A stretch of 58,023 nucleotides of DNA from a virus. Positions 42,669 through 48,943 of this stretch are shown here, one piece after another. The translations under genes and the position numbers were made by a program. The stretch lies in IMG/VR virus record IMGVR_UViG_3300030103_005593, positions 1-58,023 of that record; one strand, 5' to 3'. The first letter of the stretch is position 1. Every line of letters starts with the position of its first letter. A model generated the notes under the pieces. It made no database searches and was not told where the DNA came from. It was given only the letters and a program-made list of their open reading frames with translations.

Positions 42669-43483
42669 TGGAAAAAATTTTTTTTCAATCCTCTTTACCT
42701 AGAGCAGGTAGTACATTATTACAAAATATTTTAGGACAAAATCCTGATTTTTATGTTACACCAACTTCTGGTGTATTAGAGTTACTATTTGCTGCTAGAA
42801 CTAATTACACAAATGATAAAGCCTTCCAAGCTCAAGACTCAGAATTAATGAAAAAAGGATGGCTTAATTTTTGCCGCCAAGGAGTAGAAGGATTTTTTAA
42901 TGGTATTACAGATAAAAAATATATAGTTGATAAATCTAGGGGATGGGGAATACATTATGATTTTTTAAATTCTTTTTATCCTAATCCTAAAATAGTTTGT
43001 ATGGTTAGAGATTTAAGGTCTATCTATGCTTCTATGGAAAAAAACTTTAGAAAAAACCCAGATAAAGATAGTGGTATAGTCAATTGGGGTAAAATGGAAG
43101 GAACTACTACATTTAAAAGAGTAGATATATGGGCTCAAAATCCCCCAATCGGTATTGCTGTAGAAAGATTACAACAAATGATAAATGAAGGTATAGATAA
43201 AAATATTTTATTTATACGATTTGAAGATTTAACTTCTAATCCCCAAATAGAATTAGATAAAGTATATGATTTTTTTGAAGTGGGGAAATACCAACATGAT
43301 TTTCAAAATGTAGAACAGTTAACACAAGAAGATGATACAGTACATGGTATATTTGGTGATCATACAATCCGTAAAGAAGTTAAACCTGTTCCTAAAACAT
43401 ATAATCAATATTTAGGTGAAGATTTATCCCAATCTATAGTTAATACATACCCTTGGTTTTACGATTATTTTCAATATTTATAA
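42668..43483 (+). CDS. Sulfotransferase family protein
   Basis: A 271-residue PAPS-dependent sulfotransferase-like protein. PRAGSTLL (residues 11-18) is the 5'-phosphosulfate loop. KIVCMVRDLRSIYASMEKNF, with R114 and S118, is the 3'-phosphate-binding segment. A late RFEDLTSNPQIELDKVYDFF is the usual conserved helix. The protein should transfer sulfate from PAPS to a hydroxyl or amine of a glycan, lipid or peptide. It is coupled to the glycosyltransferase gene, so a sulfated glycan is a natural product hypothesis. No signal peptide is present; the acceptor is unknown. Confidence 0.8.
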   Translation: MEKIFFQSSLPRAGSTLLQNILGQNPDFYVTPTSGVLELLFAARTNYTNDKAFQAQDSELMKKGWLNFCRQGVEGFFNGITDKKYIVDKSRGWGIHYDFLNSFYPNPKIVCMVRDLRSIYASMEKNFRKNPDKDSGIVNWGKMEGTTTFKRVDIWAQNPPIGIAVERLQQMINEGIDKNILFIRFEDLTSNPQIELDKVYDFFEVGKYQHDFQNVEQLTQEDDTVHGIFGDHTIRKEVKPVPKTYNQYLGEDLSQSIVNTYPWFYDYFQYL

Positions 43484-43502
43484 TTAACTTTAAAATAAAA
43501 AT

Positions 43503-43985
43503 ATGAGTTGGACCTATAAAACCCACACAATAGGCGATATTACTCAATTCCCAGAAAATACATTTGGTTTTGTTTATATAGTTACACATAAACCTACTGG
43601 AAAATCTTACATAGGAAAAAAGGTCTTATTTCATAATAAAAAAAAGCGACTTGGTAAAAAAGAGTTAGAAGCATTAACTGGGATTGTTGGACGTCGTCCT
43701 ACCTATAAATTAGAAGTTAAAGAATCGGATTGGATGAATTATTATGGTTCCCAAAAAGATATTAAACAACTACTTTTAGAAGGAAAAAAAGATGAATTTG
43801 AACGTACAATTTTAAAAATGTGTCCAGATAAAAAATCAATGACATATTTTGAAATCAAATATCAGATGATATACCAAGTATTAGAAAAACCAGATGAATT
43901 TTTTAATGATAATATTTTAGGTAAATTTTTTACTAAAGATTTAAAAGACATTGAATTTGAAGATTTCGTGTCTAATGAAATATAA
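43503..43985 (+). CDS. GIY-YIG-like endonuclease
   Basis: A 160-residue protein. GFVYIVTHKPTGKSYIGKK is the GIY-YIG motif in its VYI...YIG form. DWMNYYGSQKDIKQLL is the usual second block in phage members, and YFEIKYQMIY provides the catalytic Glu helix. A basic stretch KKKRLGKKE lies between. Such genes are often free-standing homing endonucleases in T4-like phages, placed between unrelated genes, and this one lies between the sulfotransferase and halogenase-like genes. No C-terminal DNA-binding repeats are apparent. Confidence 0.7.
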   Translation: MSWTYKTHTIGDITQFPENTFGFVYIVTHKPTGKSYIGKKVLFHNKKKRLGKKELEALTGIVGRRPTYKLEVKESDWMNYYGSQKDIKQLLLEGKKDEFERTILKMCPDKKSMTYFEIKYQMIYQVLEKPDEFFNDNILGKFFTKDLKDIEFEDFVSNEI

Positions 43986-44003
43986 TTTCATACATTACAT
44001 ATA

Positions 44004-45113
44004 ATGGGAAATAAGTTATCAATAATAGGCCGTGGAACGGTTGGGTGTTTAACTGCTTTAAAATTTAGTAATAAAGGCTTTGATATCGATTGGTATCAAG
44101 ACCCCCACATACAACCCCTATCAGTTGGGGAAGGTGCGGATTTATCATTACCTTATTTTCTAACTAATGAATTAAAATTTAGTTATGAAGATTTAATTGA
44201 TATTGGGGGATATTATAAACATGGTATTGAAAAAATAAATTGGACTAAAAAACCATTTACACATTGGTTTGAATTAGGAAGAACTTCTATCCATATTAAT
44301 TCAGTTAATTTACAAAATTTTATAATAAATAAAATATCTTCTAAAGTAAATATTATTGAAAAAAACATTCAAAGTAACAAATTAAAATCTTATGTAATTG
44401 ATTGCTCTGGTGCACCACCACCAACAGAAGAAAGATATGAAACCCCAATCCCAGTTAATAATGCTTATGTAACTCAATGTCCTTGGAAGCAACCTAAATT
44501 TAATAAAACATTATGTATAGCACAAAAATATGGATGGGTATTTTTAATTCCGTTACAAAATAGATGTTCAGTAGGTTACTTATATAATAGTGATTATTCT
44601 GATTTAGACTTAATAAAATCATCAGTAAAATCTATTTTTAAAAAATATAATCTAAAACCCCAAGAAAGTAAAAATTTATCTTTTAATAATTTTTATAGAA
44701 AAACAAATTTTAAAAATAACATATGTTATAATGGTAATTCTTCATTTTTCTTAGAACCTATAGAAGCAACATCACTAAATACTTCAATAACAGTAATAAA
44801 ACAAATTGATAAACTTTTTAGCGGTGATATGGATTTAAATGAAACTAATGATAAATACAAAAAGTTTTTGGAAGAAACAATTGATATTATTATGTTACAT
44901 TATTTAGTAGACCCACCTTATAAAACGGAATTTTGGGAAATGGCACATACTAAAGCAAAAGATTGGCTTACTAATCGTGTTAAAAATTATCCAAGGATAA
45001 GAATAATAAATCAAGAAGGTGTATATGATTATTCTACATGGTATGAAGATAGCTTTAAACAAAACCTAACGGGTTTAAATTTATATGGTAAACTAAAAGA
45101 ACTAGGATGGTAA
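44004..45113 (+). CDS. Flavin-dependent halogenase-like protein
   Basis: A 369-residue protein of the tryptophan halogenase-like flavoprotein family. The dinucleotide motif is IIGRGTVGCLTALKF (GxGxxG, residues 9-14). SVGEGADLSLP (40-50) matches the family's 'VGE.t.P'. K72 in YKHGIEKINW sits where the catalytic Lys of PrnA/RebH lies. The WxWxIP signature appears as W178-V-F180-L-I-P183, with the second Trp replaced by Phe. FFLEPIEATSLNTSI (248-262) is the conserved FAD/halide-site block. Bacterial Trp halogenases are over 500 residues, so this is a short form. Halogenase-like genes are known from marine cyanophages. Substrate unknown; a flavin monooxygenase without halogenation is the alternative. 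Confidence 0.75.
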   Translation: MGNKLSIIGRGTVGCLTALKFSNKGFDIDWYQDPHIQPLSVGEGADLSLPYFLTNELKFSYEDLIDIGGYYKHGIEKINWTKKPFTHWFELGRTSIHINSVNLQNFIINKISSKVNIIEKNIQSNKLKSYVIDCSGAPPPTEERYETPIPVNNAYVTQCPWKQPKFNKTLCIAQKYGWVFLIPLQNRCSVGYLYNSDYSDLDLIKSSVKSIFKKYNLKPQESKNLSFNNFYRKTNFKNNICYNGNSSFFLEPIEATSLNTSITVIKQIDKLFSGDMDLNETNDKYKKFLEETIDIIMLHYLVDPPYKTEFWEMAHTKAKDWLTNRVKNYPRIRIINQEGVYDYSTWYEDSFKQNLTGLNLYGKLKELGW

Positions 45114-46036
45114 ATCAACTGTTAGTTACATTAGTAAATTCTGTATTAGGATCAGGAAAAGCAACTGCCAGAAATAATTATGCCTATCATTGTCCTTTTT
45201 GTAATCACCATAAACCTAAATTAGAGGTTAATTTAACAGAAAATAAAGAAGGTAAAAACCCTTGGCATTGTTGGGCATGTGATGTTAGAGGAACTAATAT
45301 ATATGGTTTATTCAAACAACTTAAAGTAGAAGCGGGGAAATTTACTGAACTTAAATCCTTAGTTAAAACTTCAAAATCAATAAAAGAAACACAAATTATT
45401 AGTAGTGTATCACTACCAAATGAATATATTAGTTTATATGACGGTGATAATAGCGATATTATGGCTAGGCACGCGCTAGCATACCTAAAAAATAGACACG
45501 TAAGTAAATACGATATACTTAAATATAATATAGGTTATTGTAAAGAAGGTTTATACAAAAATATGATTATATTACCAACTTATGATAAAGATGGAAATCT
45601 AAATTATTATACCGCCCGTTCATTTGAAAAAGAGCCCTATGTTAAGTATAGAAACCCACCAGCTAGTAGAGATATAATCCCAAATGAACATTTAATAAAT
45701 TGGAATGTACCTGTTATTTTATGTGAAGGGTTATTTGATGCAATGGCTATAAAAAGAAATGCTATTCCTTTATTAGGAAAAAATATTCAAAGTAGCTTAA
45801 TGAAAAAAATAGTTACCTCTGTAGTAAATAAAATTTATATTGCATTAGATAGGGATGCAATTAAACAAGCTTTAAAATTCTGTGAAAGATTAATGGCAGA
45901 AGGAAAAGAAGTCTACCTTGTAGATTTACAAGATAAGGATCCGAGTGAAATGGGTTTTAAAAATTTCACAAAACTGATACAAAAAACAGTTCCACTTACC
46001 TATTATAATTTAATGGAACATAAATTATCTTTATGA
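45107..46036 (+). CDS. 61: DNA primase (gp61-like)
   Basis: A 309-residue protein with an N-terminal zinc-binding domain (C29-P-F-C32 and C55-W-A-C58, with HH at 34-35), a middle RNA polymerase domain, and a Toprim part with VILCEGLFDAMAI (E207) and IYIALDRDA (D248, D250). This is the DnaG-type layout in the compact form used by T4-like phages, where it works with a separate helicase (gp41-like) not in this window. The first codons overlap the halogenase-like gene by seven bases. Assignment of the Toprim and zinc motifs is firm. Confidence 0.8.
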   Translation: MVNQLLVTLVNSVLGSGKATARNNYAYHCPFCNHHKPKLEVNLTENKEGKNPWHCWACDVRGTNIYGLFKQLKVEAGKFTELKSLVKTSKSIKETQIISSVSLPNEYISLYDGDNSDIMARHALAYLKNRHVSKYDILKYNIGYCKEGLYKNMIILPTYDKDGNLNYYTARSFEKEPYVKYRNPPASRDIIPNEHLINWNVPVILCEGLFDAMAIKRNAIPLLGKNIQSSLMKKIVTSVVNKIYIALDRDAIKQALKFCERLMAEGKEVYLVDLQDKDPSEMGFKNFTKLIQKTVPLTYYNLMEHKLSL

Positions 46037-46800
46037 TTAAAAAATCATACAATAGAATACTAGAGATCTCAGAAGATCATAGACAGATTACTCTACCTGA
46101 TTCAAGGTATTACAGACGTAATGGTGAATATTATCCATCTATTACTTATGTTTTAAATTCTTACCCAAAAGGTAAGCATTTTCAAGACTGGCTTAAAAAA
46201 GTAGGCCATAGTGCAGATTGGATTGTAAAAAAAGCAGCCGAAGAAGGTACTGCTGTACATGAAATGATTGAAAAGTACTTTGAAGGTAAAGAGTTAACAT
46301 ATCTGAATAAAGAAGGTTACCCAAAAATGGATCCTAAAATATGGCAAATGTTTTTACGTTTTGTTGATTTTTGGGAAACTTATAAGCCTACGCTAATTGA
46401 AACTGAAGTACATTTATTTAGTGAAGAACTTAAAGTAGCTGGTACCTGTGATTTAATTTGTGAAATTGATGATGAATTATGGGTTATTGATTTTAAAACA
46501 TCAAATCATTTACAAACAACATATGATTTACAGGGAGCTGCCTATGCTCAATGTTATAAAGAATGTTTTGGTAAAACAGCTGATCGTATAGGTGTATTAT
46601 GGTTGAAATCAAAGTCTAGAGGTCAGGATAAGTCTGGTAAAAGACTAAAAGGTAAAAATTGGGAAATGTATGAATCTCCAAGATCACAAGAAGAAAATAT
46701 AGACATTTATAAATCAGTAAAACGTTTATTTGATCTTGAAAATCCTAAACATAAACCAGCAACAACTTCATTTAAAACGACTGTAAAGAGAACCGTGTAA
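46033..46800 (+). CDS. PD-(D/E)XK nuclease
   Basis: A 255-residue RecB-family-like nuclease. H76 in GTAVHEMIEKYF, E125 in LIETEVHLF, D140 in AGTCDLICEI, D153-F-K155 in WVIDFKTS, and Q167/Y171 in LQGAAYAQCY make the complete motif set of RecB-like exonucleases. The ATG overlaps the primase stop by four bases, linking it to replication. It may process recombination or replication intermediates. The C-terminus is basic (KHKPATTSFKTTVKRTV). Confidence 0.8.
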   Translation: MIKKSYNRILEISEDHRQITLPDSRYYRRNGEYYPSITYVLNSYPKGKHFQDWLKKVGHSADWIVKKAAEEGTAVHEMIEKYFEGKELTYLNKEGYPKMDPKIWQMFLRFVDFWETYKPTLIETEVHLFSEELKVAGTCDLICEIDDELWVIDFKTSNHLQTTYDLQGAAYAQCYKECFGKTADRIGVLWLKSKSRGQDKSGKRLKGKNWEMYESPRSQEENIDIYKSVKRLFDLENPKHKPATTSFKTTVKRTV

Positions 46801-46803
46801 AAA

Positions 46804-46835
46804 TTTGGCTACCTGGGATATCCTTCGTATATTTA
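46804..46835 (+). promoter_or_regulatory. Bacteroidota-type promoter (TTTG-N20-TATATTTA)
   Basis: TTTG at 46804-46807, a 20-nt spacer starting GCTACCTGGGA and ending CCTTCG, then TATATTTA at 46828-46835. It is the fourth clear copy of the TTTGGCTACC...TTCG promoter class, immediately after the nuclease stop. Confidence 0.75.
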
Positions 46836-46837
46836 CC

Positions 46838-46859
46838 ATGTTGATAATTAAGTCAACAT
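46838..46859 (+). promoter_or_regulatory. 5'-UTR hairpin
   Basis: ATGTTGA (46838-46844) pairs with TCAACAT (46853-46859) around an 8-nt loop. It begins about two bases after the -7 element, so it would form the 5' end of the mRNA, just before AAATAAAGGTTATG. It may stabilise the transcript or control start-codon access. Confidence 0.5.
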
Positions 46860-46873
46860 ATTAAATAAAGGTT

Positions 46874-47143
46874 ATGTCTGATTTAAGTAAAAAAATCAAA
46901 AATTTAAAAGGAGAAGGAGATAAGTTCTTATTTACCTATAATGATAAAGATTATGAATTTTATTGTCATTCATATTCAGAAGAATTTGGTCCTAATTTCT
47001 CAATTCATGAAGCTAATAGTTTCTTAGGTCGATCAATGAATGTTGAAAAAGTTACTAAAAAGTATATAACATTATATGATTATAATTTATTTTCAGTTAG
47101 ATCAACATTTAAAATTCCAATTAATAAAATAGAGATTATTTAA
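46874..47143 (+). CDS. Hypothetical protein (89 aa)
   Basis: A small beta-rich protein (DKFLFTYNDKDYEFYCHSYS, then SVRSTFKIPINKIEII). The start is set by the leader AATAAAGGTTATG. It overlaps the esterase-like gene by one base (TAATG), so both are translated from the transcript of the 46804 promoter. No family recognised. Confidence 0.6.
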   Translation: MSDLSKKIKNLKGEGDKFLFTYNDKDYEFYCHSYSEEFGPNFSIHEANSFLGRSMNVEKVTKKYITLYDYNLFSVRSTFKIPINKIEII

Positions 47144-47610
47144 TGAAAAAAATAGTATATTTACACGGTTTAGAAAGTGAAGCAGGAGGTCCAAAAGTGT
47201 CTTTCCTTGCTGAAAAAGGTATGGTTTATGCTCCTGCTATGGATTATGAAACATTAGATTTAGATGAATTCATTTATACTTTAGGTATGCCTGATTTGAT
47301 TATTGGTTCTAGTATGGGTGGTTATATTGCTGATATTATTGGTTCACATTTAGGAGTAGATGTTTTATTATTTAATCCTGCTTTACATAGTAGAAGTATA
47401 GATTTTGATTTTGATAATGGTACTCCTTATGGTAATGAAGATTATAAACGTACTATTATTTTAGGTACAGAAGATGATGTTATTAATCCTGAAATTACTA
47501 AAAACATTAAACCAAAATGGGATAATAATGCAATATTTGATGAAGTAGAAGGTATGGGTCATAGAACATCACTTGATGTGTTTGTTAATATGTATAATAA
47601 ACATGTTTAA
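47143..47610 (+). CDS. YqiA-like alpha/beta-hydrolase (esterase)
   Basis: A 155-residue protein of the UPF0227/YqiA type. It begins MKKIVYLHGLESEAGGPKVS, with the oxyanion-forming HG. The nucleophile elbow is GSSMGG (S57), the acid is in GTEDDVI (D111 or D112), and the catalytic His is H140 in GMGHRTS. The short length fits this minimal hydrolase family, whose bacterial members cleave short acyl or thioester substrates. Its use in a phage is unclear; removal of acyl groups from surface polysaccharide or of CoA thioesters is possible. It is separated from the next gene by two bases. Confidence 0.7.
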   Translation: MKKIVYLHGLESEAGGPKVSFLAEKGMVYAPAMDYETLDLDEFIYTLGMPDLIIGSSMGGYIADIIGSHLGVDVLLFNPALHSRSIDFDFDNGTPYGNEDYKRTIILGTEDDVINPEITKNIKPKWDNNAIFDEVEGMGHRTSLDVFVNMYNKHV

Positions 47611-47612
47611 TA

Positions 47613-48146
47613 ATGATCAAATTAGTAGATATTCTTAATGAAATAGTTCCACCTAAGAATACTTGGTTTCCTTTATCAAAAGTGGAAGTAAAAGATGTTG
47701 AAAAAGAAATTTTAGATTTAATTAATAATGCTTATAGTTCAATTGGGGGCCATCCTAATTATAAATCAGTTAATGATTTAGCAGGCTCGGAGTATGAAAT
47801 TATTGATTTAGATGATGATCCTGAATTAGATGCTGTAACAGTAACAAAACAAAGAGCGGGTGGTACTAAACATGTGGGCATAGGACATGATGGAACTAGC
47901 CCAGGTAAAAGAGGAGCAATAGGTCGTACTATAGATAAATTAAATGAACCCTCAAATTATATTGAAGCATCAGGTGCTATAGAAAATATTTTACGTAAAG
48001 CCAATGTAACACAAGTTACGGATGAAGAAACAATTCGTAAAGCACTTAAAGGTAAAGAAATAAAAATGTATGATGATGGTTCATATGATCGAGTTTTAGG
48101 AGGAAAAAAATATAGAAAAACAATGTGGGGAAAACCAACAGTATGA
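47613..48146 (+). CDS. Hypothetical protein with capsid-targeting-like N-terminus (177 aa)
   Basis: The N-terminus MIKLVDILNEIVPPK has Leu at position 8 and Glu at position 10, as the T4 internal-protein targeting peptide has Ile8 and Glu10 before its cleavage point. The rest is acidic in the first half (NDLAGSEYEIIDLDDDPELD) and Gly/Lys-rich in the second (GHDGTSPGKRGAIGRTIDKL). The C-terminus is basic (LGGKKYRKTMWGKPTV). It overlaps the following gene by four bases. No family recognised; packaging into the head is an inference from the N-terminus and from neighbours. Confidence 0.55.
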   Translation: MIKLVDILNEIVPPKNTWFPLSKVEVKDVEKEILDLINNAYSSIGGHPNYKSVNDLAGSEYEIIDLDDDPELDAVTVTKQRAGGTKHVGIGHDGTSPGKRGAIGRTIDKLNEPSNYIEASGAIENILRKANVTQVTDEETIRKALKGKEIKMYDDGSYDRVLGGKKYRKTMWGKPTV

Positions 48147-48943
48147 TAAGTTTAATGCAATTATTAAAAGAAGCACAAGGTAATCCAAAAGCAATTATCT
48201 TAGCAGGAGCACCTGGAGCAGGTAAAGGATATATTTTACGTGGTTTAGACTTAGGAGGTCTAAAAGTAATGAATGTAGATGATATATTTGTTGAAAAATT
48301 AAAACAAGCTAATGTTACTTTAGATTTAAAAAATGCAACACCCGAAGAACGAAGTGAACAAGCTAAACAAATGGCAGCTTCAAATAAAGAATTTAAAGGT
48401 AAACTGCAAGATATAATAGATGGTAAACAATCATTTATCCTAGATGGTACCGCAGCTTCAATTAAAACTACCACTAAACTACAATCTGAATTAAAGGCAG
48501 CAGGATATGATGTATTTATGCTTTATGTTTATACTGATTTAGAACGTTCATTAATGCAAAACCAAGATAGATTTGAAAAATCAGGTGGTAAAGATAGAAG
48601 TTTAGCACCTGCTATTGTAATGAGAACATGGGCATCTGTAACAGATAACTTTGGGGCATATCAAGCAATGTTTAAACCTAATTTTGTTTCAGTTGCTAAT
48701 ACTTTAGAAGATGAAAAATTAACAGACGTAGAAGATATAATAAAAAAATATTTAGATCCTTTTAAACCTACAGGAACTAAACCAAAGGATGCAAAGGCAC
48801 AAGCAAGATCAGATAAATCCAAAGCCGCATTAAATGCTAAATTAAAAGATTTATTATCTGATTCTGAAGCTGAAATAATAATAAAAAACTCAGTATCAAA
48901 AGAAGAGGCACAATCTAAAATTAAACAATTTTTAAGTTCATGA
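48143..48943 (+). CDS. P-loop kinase-like (zeta-toxin-like) protein
   Basis: The ATG at 48143 (ATGA overlap with the previous stop) is preferred to an upstream in-frame GTG. The protein has 266 residues. MISLMQLLKE|AQ resembles a cleavable capsid-targeting peptide (L8-x-E10). Walker A is GAPGAGKG (22-29), followed by LKVMNVDDIFVEKL and an ILDGTAASIKTTTKLQSELK block, in the order of zeta-toxin/AAA-type small-molecule or protein kinases. The C-terminal 60 residues are Lys/Ala/Ser-rich and probably extended. Substrate unknown. If packaged, it could be injected to phosphorylate host targets. Confidence 0.65.
   Translation: MISLMQLLKEAQGNPKAIILAGAPGAGKGYILRGLDLGGLKVMNVDDIFVEKLKQANVTLDLKNATPEERSEQAKQMAASNKEFKGKLQDIIDGKQSFILDGTAASIKTTTKLQSELKAAGYDVFMLYVYTDLERSLMQNQDRFEKSGGKDRSLAPAIVMRTWASVTDNFGAYQAMFKPNFVSVANTLEDEKLTDVEDIIKKYLDPFKPTGTKPKDAKAQARSDKSKAALNAKLKDLLSDSEAEIIIKNSVSKEEAQSKIKQFLSS

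Noticed and set aside
43503-43985. Intron or intein interrupting the enzyme cassette
   Set aside because: The GIY-YIG gene stands between complete genes; neither neighbour is split, so it is treated as free-standing.
43992-44003. Promoter in the short gap before the halogenase-like gene
   Set aside because: The gap is only 18 bases and has no TTTG-N20 element or late core; readthrough from upstream is sufficient.
48125-48142. GTG start for the P-loop kinase-like gene
   Set aside because: The ATG at 48143 forms the ATGA overlap typical of this operon and gives an N-terminus like that of the neighbouring gene.
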